The notes beneath the pieces were generated by a model. That model was not told the origin of the DNA, ran no database searches, and saw nothing but the letters and a program-made list of their open reading frames with translations. Position numbers and translations under genes: made by a program. A stretch of 64,000 nucleotides of DNA from Sphagnum compactum (Eukaryota > Bryophyta > Sphagnopsida > Sphagnales): assembly GCA_965153455.1 (NCBI GenBank), contig OZ234499.1, forward strand, positions 12,706,271-12,770,270. Direction: 5' to 3'. Positions 11,008 through 24,359 of the stretch are shown in pieces; positions within the stretch are counted from its first letter, which is position 1; each line of letters opens with the position of its first letter.

Positions 11008-14000
11008 CTTGGAGCATCCAATCTAGTCCCAGAAGCAGAAATCTTCTAGACCTTTTTCTAAAATATGAAACAAGCCCATTTGATCCAGCAGCTGTCTGAT
11101 GATTAGGTGAGTTCAATCTTCCCTTTCACAAGTTTGACTGGTCAATATTCAGAGCAACAAGATGATAGCATTAGCTGAGCAGGATGGTGAATCACTCCCA
11201 ATTCATCACTAGTAATTGATTCGACAGCTAATCTAATGGCCAATAGCAAGTAAAACTTTCTTGGATTGGACAAGTAGACTGTAGGACACAGACTGGTATG
11301 TACATCGTATTCTAAATCATCATGTATGTGTAGGTTTAAACCTCTTCAGGGATGTGGATGTATATCTATACCAATGTAATCCTTCAAGTAACCTGGACCC
11401 TTGTTAATTTTTGCAGCGATGGACCCTCAGTGCTCACGGCTTGACTCATGAAGCACAATGTTGTATATTGATTCTAGATAGTAGTTTTCCTTCTTTGGTT
11501 CATTTGCAGCTCGTGTGTCTCTGACCCTTCCAGCTGCTGCTGCTACTGCTACTGCTAACAATTGTGTGGCTCCAGTCTCTTGTTGGATTGAACCCAAGCA
11601 CTCCACAGGCCTTGCAACCAATGGAAAGAAGAAACTGTGACACAGAAAGCAGAATGCTCCTTCATTCAGCACTCAGGAGCAAAGAAGGGCAATCATTCAG
11701 CACTCCACTGGTATGTTTTATTTTCCTGGACATTCCTTGGTCAGCATCATTGCCACAGTAATAATCCTCATTGGTTTTGGAGGTTTCTTGTTTCTTCTCA
11801 TAGAGAAGGTGCAAAATACAAACAATTCATTTGCATAGCTGAGTTCATCCTGCAATGATGATCAGTATGCATCTTACAAAATCTAGTCTCCATTTTCTGC
11901 ACAGAAGGAATGGTTTGTGTATGCCAACTTTTGTGTATTCCTATGACAGCAGAGTACAAATGCAGAATGTAATTTATGAATTAACTCCAATTCCTGGAAC
12001 TACTCCAAGAGCAAGGTCAATAGGGGTCTTACTGTTGGCTGCAAGACTAGCAAGCCCTGTGGTGAAGCTAACTGACAGTTTGGGCTTGCTCGGAATTCTT
12101 TCAATCCCAGTGCTTCAGTAAACCCATGAGAAACACATCAGTTTTCTGCTTCCAGAAAAACAAAGGTACTGATATTACAGTCAATTTTATTTCCTATGAC
12201 TGACTGATGTTTGCATACGGATTTGTGTACAGAAAAGAACTCATCTTTCTAGCTATTGAAGAATAGCAATTGCATGCAAGTTCCTCACCCAAGATTAAAA
12301 TCCCCCTTGTACAGAAAATGTTCAGTAAATGTACTTTTGAAGCAGCTGGAAACTTGTGATCAACTGCTGGTTTCAGTTTGCTTGTTCAATGAGCTTTTGG
12401 ATTTGTGTCTGTGATTTGAGGTTTGCTGCATTGCTGTGTAATATTGTCCGAGATAATCTCAATTCAAGAAATCTAGAGAAGGATTGATTTTGGTTAAGAA
12501 GTCACGGTGAATTCTGAAGGTTGCCTAATCTGATCAATGATCCTTTTGCAGATGAAATTTTGTTTTTTTCTGTCAGGAACTGGGTTTAGTGAAGAATACA
12601 GCTTTCTTTTTTTGTGTGTGTATATGTTCACTGACTCATCAAGTGGTGCACGTCAGAGATTACTCCTCAAGAAAGCTTTTGCTTTAAAGTGGGCAGAAAT
12701 TATAAAGACTACAAACTCTTAGCACAGTGGGTAATGAATGAGAGCAACATACATAAAAGCCATGTTTCTGTACACAAGACCTTCATTTCCAAATGAGGCA
12801 TGGGTGTGTTTGGGCATTTTATTAGTGGCGGTAGGCCTGAAAGGCCAAAATGCAAGCTTATCACGTATTTGAGTGCCATGTGTTTAAACTTTAGAGTTTC
12901 AGATTAGTTTTTTGAAATAGTCTGGGATGCACCTCACAAGTAATGAATAGAACTATAACAAATAGTCACCCTGCACACAAGCTGCGGTTCCAATGAACGG
13001 GTTAGCTGATGTTATTGGTGTTTCACTCTCTACAATGGACCCCAAAATTAAGGCACACACTATATATTTTCAGACTCATTACACACCTTATAAGCTTTGG
13101 GTATAGAAAACCAATTTGAATTGAGATGCCCTTTACCTTAACCAAATGCAAAGCATTGTCTAATATATTAAAGTTATCTGTAAAGTGACTCTGCTTTGGG
13201 CCCTCTTTCTTTCAACCTCTTTTGGGGGTTTCAACGGTTGAAGCACTGTTATCCGTAGTAAAGTAATGAAATTTTCTTCAATATGAGCATAAAATATTGA
13301 AACTTAGGATTAAATGCACGTGGTTCCAAAATATTTGTGAATAGCTCTCATTGGTTGAATGCGATCAAGTAAATAAAGATAGGATGGAACTCCGGTTACC
13401 AGCAAATTTGCTGCTAATGTGAATTTTAGTCCCTGAGTGCTGAGCTCTGTTTACGCCCAGTGTACATAAATTGCATTTTTTTGAATGAACAAAAGGCAAA
13501 AATTAAGCAGAGCAATCGAAAAGAAACAAAGAAAATTTTGAACCCATACAATAAAGTTAAGACCAAATTTATGAATCTTTAAAGTCTATGAAGCTTCATA
13601 GTTGCATAGGCAAAAGAAATTTTTTAAGAATAGGGTTTCTTCAGTGCTTTGCTTGCATCACCTCCTCACCTAAATTTGTTGGTCACCATTTTTGGCCTAG
13701 TTATACCCCTTTGCAAGAGCATGAGTATTTGGCACTAGGCCTACCTCCACTCCAGGTTCCAAAATGGCCCCACTAGTGGATGGGTTGTATGGGCAAAACA
13801 CGAAAGACCCGACTCCAAACCCTAAACCCTAGGGTTTTGTCTTTAGGGTTTAGGGTTTGGACTCTCTGTGGATAAAAACCCCACGCATGAGACAACTAGA
13901 ACCTTGTCCGCAGTGAACTGAGTATTGATAACAAGCTAAGTCATACATAAAATCAAATGTTCTGGCGGACTTATCTGACATGCAAAACAAAAGGAATGAG

Positions 14001-14654
14001 AGGGAAAAATGTCGATGAGGAAAGGTGCAAAAGAAAGAGAACCCACTTGATGCATTTTAAGAGGAAGTATCGAAATGTAGTCAAAAGGCAAATCAAGAAC
14101 AAATGCAGGCACAAACAGAACACTTGTTTCATAGATTTGTTATGTCAACTAACCCAAGAAGAAAAAAAAATTTCTCGGAAACAGACATACACACAAAATG
14201 GGAGTAACATTCACTCTAATGCCCTCAAGTGTTGTCGTCATGCTGATATGTGCAACTTCTGTACACATGGATTTTGTGATTGTTTTTTGGATTTTGTAAA
14301 CCCCATCCATGTTGTGAACTAAGATGCATATCAAAGAGCAAATCTAAACCACCAAATCAACTCTTTGCAAATCTCTTTGTTCAAGTCTAATGTGAAGAAG
14401 AGCATCATCTACAGTGGATATACTCGTCGCCCACATTTTCTACCACATATATTTATCTACTGCATGAGCCCTGTATCCATCCTAGTTTTCCATTGTTCAA
14501 CCAGGAATTGGAAGGAGAAGTCAAGATCACAATTATACTGCATGCAAAACAACCATTGCAAAAAAGGTTACGCTGGAATTGAACAGCAAACTCTCAGTGA
14601 TATGGCAAGCTACGATTGCATAAAAGAGCTCATTGGCCTGAAGAAAGAAAACGC
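11008..14654. other. Lipase 3'UTR and intergenic space to the phospholipase D gene
   Basis: The lipase and PLD genes are convergent, so this stretch holds both 3' ends. On the plus strand, a strong donor (GTGAGT near 11107) and acceptors (TTTGCAG near 11416 and TTGCAG near 11507) hint that the lipase 3'UTR may be spliced. The interval 11.51-11.71 kb is exon-like (acceptor on one side, GTATGT donor on the other) but carries no family motif. Open frames at 12.54 and 13.96-14.32 kb are unrecognised. A telomere-like palindrome lies at 13.81-13.86 kb. Confidence 0.5.
13813..13863. repeat. Inverted telomere-type repeat (CCCTAAA/TTTAGGG)
   Basis: Two and a half CCCTAAA units are followed after about 10 bp by two and a half TTTAGGG units. 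Left arm 13814-13831 (TCCAAACCCTAAACCCTA) pairs perfectly with the right arm near 13844-13861. The motif is the Arabidopsis-type plant telomere word. In head-to-head orientation it could fold, or act as paired telo-box elements. Confidence 0.8.
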
Positions 14655-17600
14655 TTATGTGGTGAGAATCGCAGGCAAGATGTCAGACAAGGTCCCAAGT
14701 ATGTTGGCAGTGGTGTCGGGAAAGTGGGGCATGTCTGGACGTGAAGACACAGTTCCATCGTTGGCAATCGCCACTGGGTAGGTCAACAATTGGCCAGGTA
14801 AGTTCACAATCTCATCTCCAAGAAAAATGCCCCAGTGCTTCTCACCAATACTGTTGACCAGGCGGATGCACTCTAAGCTTGACGGTTGCAAGAAGGCATT
14901 GTCCAATATCCCTGTGTGTTCATACCACAAAGCCATTCGGAATCCATGGATGTGGGATCGAGGAGGTTTCTGTATTGCGAGGTGGAAAGGCTGGTATGCA
15001 CCCATTGCACTTTCCGTGTCCCGACCTCCATCCATGGACCGTTGATTGATGTTGGCTGAACCAATGATTATGTATTCATCATCAACTGCAAGGGATCAAA
15101 CAGAGTTAAATGTGTTATCCACTGGAAGCTCAGCAATCATCATTTTGATCTGCTCTAAGAGAGCTGATCACTCTCACTGATAAAGATTGTTTCAGGTGCA
15201 GCAGCTAAGAAGATATGAGGAGCTAAGTTGAGGACAGATTTCTTACCAATCATCATCTTGGCGTGCACATAGATCATGAATCGCCGATGCACCTGTGCTT
15301 GTTTGTAATCACTTTTGTCATCAAGCTTTTCACTGGGTACGTACTCACCCTCTGTTTGTGTCTCCATATTTCCTAAGCAGAAAAAGCTGAGGTAATCTTT
15401 TGGGCTCTGATCTGTGATTCCATGGATGCGCAGAGCATCCGCAATCTGTTTATACATCATTTGCATCGTTCTGTTCTGCCAGTGAAGCATTGCCTGCATT
15501 GTGCCACTTTCAGGCACGCCATCTGGCCACATTGGTACCACAATATAGACAGAGAATCGTTCACCTGCCTCGATTTTGCTTACAATTTTGAGTGCAAGCT
15601 CGGCTGGGATAAGATGCAAGGCACCAGCATCTTGATCCGCCTCCCACAAATAAGAACTACCCATGAAGTACTGATTCTCAATGTAGATGAAATCTTTGGC
15701 ACGTCTGATTGCATTGATGTAAGCATCGTGGATGCTGTGGTCAATGGTGTTGTCTTTTCCACTTGATAGCCCTACCTTTGCTGCTTCTTTTGGATCCTCG
15801 GGGAATCCAAAAGCTGCACCTGTACCCACATCCCACAAGAGTCCAGACAAACTTATTTGTTGTCAAAGAGTTCATCACAAGTTCATACAACCAAGAAGGT
15901 TTTCCTCTCCTTTCTACAGATCATTTGATGCTGTTCTGTAGAGTACAGAATTGCCATTGTTTACCATTGAAGCAGGCGATGATCCCACTACAAATGCACC
16001 TGCAATAGTGGAGATGTTGTGCACACATTACCTGCACATTCTTTGATTCTAAGAAATGGATGCTGCAACTGTGTGTTACAAATCTGATATTTGTTTAGAT
16101 TGATGAGAACAATTGCAGCAGAGAAGAGAATGGAGGAGGAGAAAGGCAAGAATACCAGCATCAATTGATCGAAAGAACTGCACATTCCAAGTATCAGGAT
16201 CATTTTGAGCAGTGACTTCAGAGGGAGGATCAAACTTGGGGATGTCACGAAGAGAAAGAAGCAAGGAAGCATGAGTGGCTCCAGCTTGCTTTTTCCAGCG
16301 CTGCTCAAAATTGAAGAGCACATCCCATGCAACTGGACCTTCAAGACGAGAATGGATGTCATGCCATGGCTCCCGAGGTCCACCATACTTGATATCGTTA
16401 GCTAGGGTGAAATTTGGTTGATGGAAATCCTTGCTGTGAACAGTGTTGAGAGTGCTGAAGAGTGGGTGATGTTGGGTATCATAGCGACCAAGACAGAGAT
16501 CAATACCTCCCACAAAGCTTACAATTCTTCTCTGTTCTGACTGCCGGTACCCAGATGTAACAACAGGAGCATCCACAACAAGGAGTTTCTGGTGATGGGT
16601 GAACATTGTACCAATTTCAAACCCTTGAATGATACTCAGACTGTCATCTGGATTCCGAGGACAGAGGAAACAATTCACCTTTGTATTCGCAAAGAAATCA
16701 AGCGTTTCTTGATCATTTGTACCCATCACGCCATCTTTGTGAATGTATTCCACGGAAGTCTTGTCATCCCAAACCAAGAGGTTCACTCTCACACCTTCAT
16801 CAGCCTTCTTCTTCAAAAGCTCACCAAGTGTGACACCTTCAGAACCTGGAATGGGTCGTTGTGGGTCTCGAACAAGAGTGATGCTTGTGGTAACAGACCA
16901 GCCAATGACATAGATCAAGTAGCGAGCATCAGTGATGGCTTTGAACACATCTTCCCAGCAATGGGTAGGCTGCCGAACTGTGTTTCCTGTTTGGTAGATG
17001 GTGGGCAAGAACCCATCAGCCATGTGAGAATCCTGATACAAAGTCACATTGCAACCCTTTCGTTGTGGGAAGTAGCAACGGGGCACACCCAAGAACCGTG
17101 GATCCTTGATCCCACGACCCCAGTTAGGATCATCAGATGCTGCAAAAAACTGAAGACTGAAGCGGATGCGACTGTCACCGAGTGCATCACCATTCTCTTT
17201 GAAAAGTGGGTACCAGTCATCCAGTTTTGCTCCTGAGAGCAACTCTGCAGCTGGAACTTTTGCTCTGCCAATCACAGCTGAACCCACTACTGCATCATCC
17301 TTGATGGAGATCTGCACATCCGCCACAGTGTGGGCACAGTAGATCTTGAAGGACTCATCCCACACAGGATCTGCTACCTGTCCCTTGAGCACTCGTGTGC
17401 GCCCCACTCGTGCAGGTACAAGATCCACAGTTGCATAGTACTGACTGTAACCCTTGCCAATCCCGACTAGTGATTCAGCCCCTTCCACAAACTGCAACAC
17501 ACAGACCCACACACACAGATCCTTCATCAATCCCTTGTAAATCCTCAAGACTGCCATAGCTCTGAAAGCCTGCAGACATGCAGGGTAACAACTCCTGTGA

Positions 17601-17780
17601 AGTAATCTGACATACTGGAATGGAGCTGAGCTTGAAATGATCTGAGCAAACCCAGACAGAATGAATACCTACATGTCTGAAGAAAGCGGGGGCATTGCCT
17701 GTGCTCCTCTCCACATTGATGAGATTCTCTGCTTGGTAGATGGTAGCATCCAGTGTGCCATGGAGAAGATACATGGCCAT
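14655..17780 (-). CDS. PLDA: Phospholipase D alpha
   Basis: Hydrolyses structural phospholipids such as phosphatidylcholine to phosphatidic acid at membranes, in a calcium-dependent way. Four exons, in coding order, are 17673-17780, 16156-17491, 15247-15819 and 14655-15085. They join with consistent phases (0, 1, 1) into 815 aa, the usual length for the alpha class. Residues 1-150 form the C2 calcium/lipid-binding domain, beginning [10 protein letters not shown]. The first HKD motif is HQKLLVVD (residues 336-343) and the second HAKMMIVD (667-674), followed by the family signature around GSANINQRS. The C-terminus ILTT is typical of plant PLD alpha. The start is the first ATG of the frame; 22 nt upstream a TTGCAG acceptor (17803-17808) implies a 5'UTR intron, common in this family. 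All catalytic residues are present. The lipase is convergent and the LysM kinase lies upstream on the same strand. Confidence 0.96.
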
Positions 17781-18240
17781 TGTTATTGTTGTCCACACAC
17801 CACTGCAACAAAAGCAAGCACACCTCCATCATCGGTTGAAGATTTCAGGATCATCAAATGGCAAGCAACAAAAATCCTTCCTGAAAAGAAAACCCAACAA
17901 CAAACTCTGCAACAATACTGCACACAATTTAAAGGTTCCTTGAGGATTGATCATCAAATGACAAGCAACAAATGTACTCCTTACTGCACAACATCATAAT
18001 TTCTACATGATAACATTACAGAACTGACAACCCAAAACTTAGTGAAGATCATGATGAGAACAAAAGTTACCAAAAATGTGAAGTGAAACTGGAAAGGAAG
18101 AGCAAGCTGTTACAGTTATTGAAGAAGGAGCTGCTGCAACACTTAGCAGGAGTAGTAGACTAGTAGTAGTAGAACTGTCTGGCTCTGTGGCTGCTCCTTT
18201 TGTCTGATCTCTGATTGTCCAGCTCTCTCATCTGATTCCC
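17781..18240 (-). promoter_or_regulatory. PLD leader region with probable 5'UTR intron
   Basis: The 22 nt before the ATG follow a pyrimidine-rich acceptor, so the leader is probably spliced. A candidate donor (GTAACT) is near 18069. The block 18.10-18.24 kb is purine-rich with AGTAGT repeats and may be the untranslated first exon. The exact donor and transcription start cannot be chosen from sequence. Confidence 0.35.
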
Positions 18241-19811
18241 AGAGCTCAGTTCCTCCTACAATTGTGAAGATTTTGCTTGATTTTCTTAACTTACTGCAAC
18301 AAAAAACAACATTTGATCACTAGTCTAAGATGGATAGTTCTTTCAGTGAACTTTCTACAGCTGCTGCTAGTGGTAGCCTACATGAGCTTCTTGTGCTTTT
18401 CTTTTTGACTTTTTTTTTCCTTGGCCTTTCTTCCTGGAATCCTGAGGAAGACAAGCAAAAAGAGCCTATTTGACTACTTGCTACTGCCCAATCACTGAGA
18501 CAGCAGAAATGCCTTCACCCACATGATGATGTTGATGATGATGATGAAGTGCTTTGTTGCAGATTAAATAACACTTTTGCAGTTCATAAAGAGCTTATAA
18601 TACTTCAGCAAGAGCAAGTCTTTTTTGTCTTTCTTTTCTTCTCTTTTGTTTTTCCTCTTGTTTGCAATTCTGGGTCTTGTAATTGAGGGTTAAGATCATA
18701 ATCATCCATCATTTGCATGTGTGATCCTGGTGCTGGTGATCTTCTTTGATGCTGTACCTATCACTGATAATGGGTAGTTTTTGCTGAAATATTCTACCTT
18801 TCTTTATCATTTTAAATAATAATTTAAAGGATTTGCCAAAACAGTTTACTTTTTTTTTTCAAACGATTGGAAGAGTCTCAATTTTGAGAATTGCAGAATC
18901 CTTCTACATTTTTTGGCTACCCAATTGAACCATGTATAGAAATCTGGCAATTTCTCTTAAATTTGGATGGAATTCTGGCTATTGAAAACCTCTAAAAACA
19001 AGCACTTGATTTAATAGCACTTTCAAATTATAATATATATTTTTGGCTATATGTTTCCAGCAAAAAAAAAAAGGCTGATGGTCAGCACAAAAAATTCATC
19101 TTTTTTGGACCAATCCTTTTGGAAATTAGTTTTACAACAAACATGAGTTTTTCTCGCTATCCCAACTGAAATTTCAGGATTGTACTTTTAGACCTAACTG
19201 CCAACTTCATCAAACCCAAAACACTCCTTACAATTGTACTACCAACACAAGCAGAATGAGTTTGAAAGAACTAACTAATTCAAACTTGTTAGAATCTGAG
19301 ATATCCATATTGGGCCCTGGGGTTAGCAGACACCTTTTTTTCTTATTAATTTCAAAATAATCTGTTGATTATCAATAGCAAAAAAGTCAATGTTTTGTTT
19401 TTTTCTAACAATTGTTAGGTATTGCAAGAGTGAAAAATTATTATTTTTTGGGAATAAATAATAATTTTACACTGAAAAACATACCCTTTTCTCCAAGTCT
19501 TCTCTAAAAAAGAAAACACAAGAAAAACAAAAATTCATCACCGAAAACAAATTCACTTCAGGACACAGTAGCCTAGTGAAAAGGGTGTTCATGATTTTAA
19601 GTTATCCTTTTGGACATGAGAAGACTTTTTGGACAAGTATGTCAGTTTCTCATAACCAAGATGCGAAGGTCACATGCATTTAATGATCATTTCATTGGCA
19701 TAAAAGCATCTGGAATCTCACAAGGTTAAACATCAGGGGACACATTTAAACTGCTTGCCAGCCAATGACAAATAATTCATCAACTTGGCACAATCCATGA
19801 TCTGCAGGCAA

Positions 19812-19945
19812 GTGAAAAACACCCAATTGTACACTACTACCTTCTAGGCTCTAGCATTGATTGAATTGTCAAAGTAGGGTGAAAAACACCCAATTGTACA
19901 CTACTACATTCTAGGCTCTAGCATTGATTGAATTGTCAAAGTAGG
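19812..19945. repeat. 67-bp tandem duplication
   Basis: Two adjacent 67-bp units (19812-19878 and 19879-19945) start GTGAAAAACACCCAATTG and differ at about one position (CTACCTTCT versus CTACATTCT). Near identity implies a recent duplication or an assembly artefact. Confidence 0.9.
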
Positions 19946-22174
19946 ATTTTTGGGTTTATTGCCCATTCCATAAGACTCGTCTATTTGGAGCTTAGGTAAT
20001 AGTTCTACCAATTTGGTGTACTTAAACAGTTTAGAACTTCTTCTTTCTTGTGATTTTCTTACATGAAAATCATGTTCAGAGTTCAGACACTTTTTTTCCA
20101 GCCTTTTTCCCTAGTTTTGGGACACGGAACCTTCTGCTCATTCCACTTTTGGGTTTACCGATTTCAGTTTTAAAGTGAATGGACGCTGGAGAATACATGT
20201 GTTTTGTGAATCGATGGTGAAGAAACCAGTTACATTTTGGAACATGTTACCACTTATCAGAACAGTGCCCTCACCCTACTGGGCCCATTCCACAGACAAA
20301 TGCGTTGTCGTCAATTCCCAGCACTCAGGTACGCATGACCCCCGTGTTCCTGGTTTGAGGCCAGCAAGTTGGATGAACACCCATTTCAGAACCTGAGGCA
20401 CAGTTATAAAATCCTCAGCTATGAGGAAGGAGGTTAGATGGCGAACAAAGAACCCAATGAGAAACATGTCTTGTCCACGCACGATCCATCCATGGTGTGT
20501 GTTTGTGGATGCTGTTTCATTCTGGCCCACAACTACAATCTCCAAAAACAGCAAATGCCATTCGTACTGCCACTGATGATTAGCACTTTCCACAAAATTA
20601 ATCAATTATTCAGAAACTGCCACAAAAAATGTTTTGTTACTTCATGAAGCTTCTAACAGTTTAAGAGTCGTAAGACTTGCAAAATACACTAAAGGTCAAA
20701 ATGGTGGAATCGAAAGTTAGTGAGGATCACTTGCAGCCCACTTCCACATATTCCTTACTTTATGTGTGGGCGTGTACACAAAAAGACAGGAAGGAAAAAC
20801 TTAGATTTGTATCTCCTATTTGTTCATGGATTCCATCCATGATTGGGACTCAGTCACGAGTTCATTAATCAAATTGTTTCAAACACAGAGCAAATATCTC
20901 CTTATAATTCTAATACTTGAAATCTACATTCCTAAAACTGAAACTAGACAATCGCTTCAATTTTATAAGATTTGGTGGATCCAATCACTTTGGACTCTCT
21001 CTTGAATTATTTAGTCTTACTCTGACATCATAAAAGTATCGGTTGAATTTAAACTCATTGCCGCATATCCTCAGAACCAGAATGTGATACCCCAAATGGC
21101 ACCAACTCAAAGATGTCTTTTCCTACAAGTTTTGACAAGAGAGACTATCGGGACCCCATAATACCACCCATTTGGAGTTATTGGTCCTGAGAACTCCAAA
21201 CAATTCACCCAAGAGACTTGGAGTAATAGTTTTTCCCACTTGGAGTTCCCAAAAACTTGGGTTTCATTTTTTTTCACCTAAACCAAATTCCCCACAATCT
21301 CCAAAAAAAATTAAAAATTAAAACAAGTAAAACTTAAGATTATGATGTCAACTCAAACAAGCTGCACAATCCCTTAGGGTTTTTCATCTACATCCATGAT
21401 CTCTTGCTAGTTTATTCTTAATTTTACCTCCATCTCCTAATCCCTAAAGTTCCCTATGCCAAAAATTAAATAAAAAATGAGAACTCTAGAGAAAGCTTCG
21501 ACCAAGGCTTTGACTATGGGCATTTTCTTTAAGCTTTTTTTGAAGTAGAGTTTTCTTAAATCTGTGTGCTTGCTGAGGACGTGCATTTAACAGCTTTTTC
21601 TCCACCCTCTCCTCCCCCATGCCCCCCTTCCCCTAAGGAGGAGTCAGGACCCACCTCTGTTTGTACTACCGAATATCTTTTTGTGCTTTTACAAGATATG
21701 GGGGGGTGGGGCCGAGACAAAGGAAGTTGTGGTCCAAGATTAAAACATCAAAGGAAAAAAGATAAACAAATGTGACAATTATGAATAAAAAGTCTCCGAA
21801 CACCCTCCAATATCACCCTCCAATTCATCAATTGTAACCCATAACGTGCAACCAATCAATGTCACCACCGACAATTGATGAGCATTCGTAACAATATGTC
21901 ATCAAAGTAACAGCGTTTTCTTTGTGGCAAATTTTTGCTATTTAGCAAATATAGAAATTATTCTGCTGAATATTTTCCTTGGAAAAAAAATTGCCAAAAA
22001 AAATTGAAGAAAAAATTTCTAAAAAACCACCTTGTTTCTACACAATGTTCAAGCAAGAAGCCAGGATACAAAAGAATTTTAATAAATTTCTAGCTGGTCT
22101 ATAGCCAAACGTGACTAAATCTCCTTGTGAATGTATCATGAGTGTGAGAACTTATCACAAAATTGAAAAAAAAA

Positions 22175-22200
22175 AACACACACACACACACACACACACC
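22175..22200. repeat. (CA)n microsatellite
   Basis: An uninterrupted CA dinucleotide run follows an A-tract, with a T-tract shortly downstream. Confidence 0.9.
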
Positions 22201-22487
22201 AAAGTAGGTGGTTTTTTTTTTTTGTTGGCCTTGCCCATGAAGGCAAGGATATTGTGTTTATATTCATTATAGAGTATAGTGGCTTAAGGGATTTTGGCCC
22301 TTACTAGGTAATAAATGAAAAATGACTATTATTCATATTAGCCAACCATAATGATTGGCTCATGTGTGTGACACTTAAATTGTTTCTCATGTTACTTATA
22401 TTGTCTAGTTTTTCTTGTTTATGGCTGGGGATGGGGAGAAAATTTTGATTTATATTTTTTGGATGTGAAAAGTATTGATTGTGACCC

Positions 22488-22810
22488 AAGTTGAGGGTGT
22501 GGGTGGACATGCTCTAATTAGAGAATGGTATTGGAAGACCATATTGGACTATAAGATTTTGTCTTCAACTTTAGGTATTTTTACATTTGTACATCATTTA
22601 GCTACTCAAAAATCTGTCTAGAATGCAATAGAAAAAGAGCATATACAAGTTGAGGGTGTGGGTAGACATGCTCTAATTAGAGAATGGTATTGGAAGACCA
22701 TATTGGACTATTAGATGTTGTCTTCAACTTTTTGTATTTTTACATTTGTACATCATCTTCATTTAGCTACTCAAAAATCTGTCTAGAATGCAATAGAGGA
22801 AGAGCATATA
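22488..22810. repeat. 159-bp direct tandem duplication
   Basis: The words TTGAGGGTGTGGG and GACATGCTCTAATTAGAG recur 159 bp apart, followed in both units by the same block ending in AGAGCATATACAA. The second unit carries a 6-bp insertion and a few substitutions, so it is older than the 19.8-kb duplication. No protein explains it. Confidence 0.85.
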
Positions 22811-24337
22811 CAATTAGTACTATTTTGGATTTTGTGATCAACTTTAAGGTACTCTTACATTTGCACAACATCATGTTGGGTCCTAGTAGGACTTTCAACC
22901 TTTGTCAGATGCACCAACCAATCGAGGTTAGATTATCTCGGCATGGTCATGTCCTTTATAACTGGGAGAACAAATCACCTCACAGAACTGAAGGTTGGGT
23001 GTGCAAATATCTGGTGGAATATCCTGATTACCTAAGTTAGTTCACGTGGATGACCACTTTGAAACCAGTTGGTTGCCTTTGTAGGCTAGCCACTTTGCAG
23101 TGGGGAGGAGGACAAGGGAGCCGGGCCAAGAGCGACCTTTTTTGTGTCAGCTTTTATTCTAAATTCATTTTGACATCGCCTACAAGAACCCATGTTCTAA
23201 ACTGTATACCTTTGAAAGATGTATGCAGACATTCATCTGTAACCGATATCATTTTTAATGCCGAGTCATTCATGTCAATAATAATAATAATAGAAACAAC
23301 ATTGCACGAAATTTAAAGTACATCCATTTGATGTCAAAGATTCTCAAGCTCCTTGCTCCTGTGCAACAATAGTAGGTATTTAGACACTTTGGGCATCATG
23401 ATGAGCTCTTCAAGCATTGTGGATAGTTGGTATGTTGGTGGTTGAACCTTTAAAATTCTCAACCTTCTGTTCAATTGTGAGAAAACTTGGAAAAAAATAG
23501 TGATTCTCATTTGCACAAAGGTTTTTTCCTTTTCCATGTTTCACATGTATAGAAGTGGGGTTGGTCATTGCCATCATGGTGAGGAGGACAAGAAAAGGAA
23601 TGGGATTTGGAACCTAGAAAAATGTGTGTCGTTATGTTATTTATTCATTTTCCCTAGCCTAGTTGTAATTTTGTTATTGGTGAACACCATTAGGGTGTGT
23701 GAATTTGGTGTCAAGTCATTGCCATACCCATATTACCATTTTGAACCTTTCATTACACATTTCATTGGATTTGTTCTAATATATGGTTTCACTTTATAAC
23801 ATATTTTGTAAAAAAAATTGGTTCCTTTAAGTAGATAATAGGAAAATAGGTAATTATTACTTGGGTGAAAGCATGATTGAATAAGCATACTCGTAGTTAT
23901 GAGGATTTTTGAAAGATGATATTTTGGCTTGAGTTGAAACTTGAGATTAGTTATCATAGAGTTATAATATCTTGAAGGATTTATTTTGGTTTCTTTTAGA
24001 GGATTTTTTTTTTTGAAGATTATATTTTTGCACCTTGAAATATTCGAGTTTCCATAATTCGTCTTTTGCCTTAAGATACTTTTGAATGTAAATGGCAAGG
24101 CCACAGTGTGACACACCCCCCCTTTGTTGTACTATGGAACAGCAGCTGCTATATAATTGTCAACAAAGTGCTGAGTTAGAGTACACACTACATTTCACAA
24201 GAGTCAGGCAAGTCTCTCAGGAATTCTGAGTGCCTGAAAATTTTCTCTATTCCCCCTCACTTTGCAGAAGAACACATCAAGATCAGACTCCAGAGCAGAA
24301 GAGGATGATGTTGCACAGTGCCTGCAAGTCTAATATG

Positions 24338-24359
24338 CTCTCTCTCTCTCTCTCTCTCT
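24338..24359. repeat. (CT)n microsatellite downstream of the LysM kinase
   Basis: Eleven CT units lie about 530 bp beyond the stop codon of the minus-strand kinase gene. Confidence 0.9.

Noticed and set aside
13957-14322. 121-codon basic plus-strand ORF downstream of the PLD gene
   Set aside because: No known motif, AT-rich codon use like the flanking DNA, no splice or promoter context; most likely chance.
16592-17236. 214-codon plus-strand ORF
   Set aside because: It is the reverse-strand shadow of the PLD exon 16156-17491, whose frame encodes the conserved enzyme.
17781-17798. Six extra N-terminal codons for PLD starting at a GTG
   Set aside because: Not an ATG; the first ATG (17780) gives the conserved MAMYLLHG start, and a splice acceptor lies just upstream.
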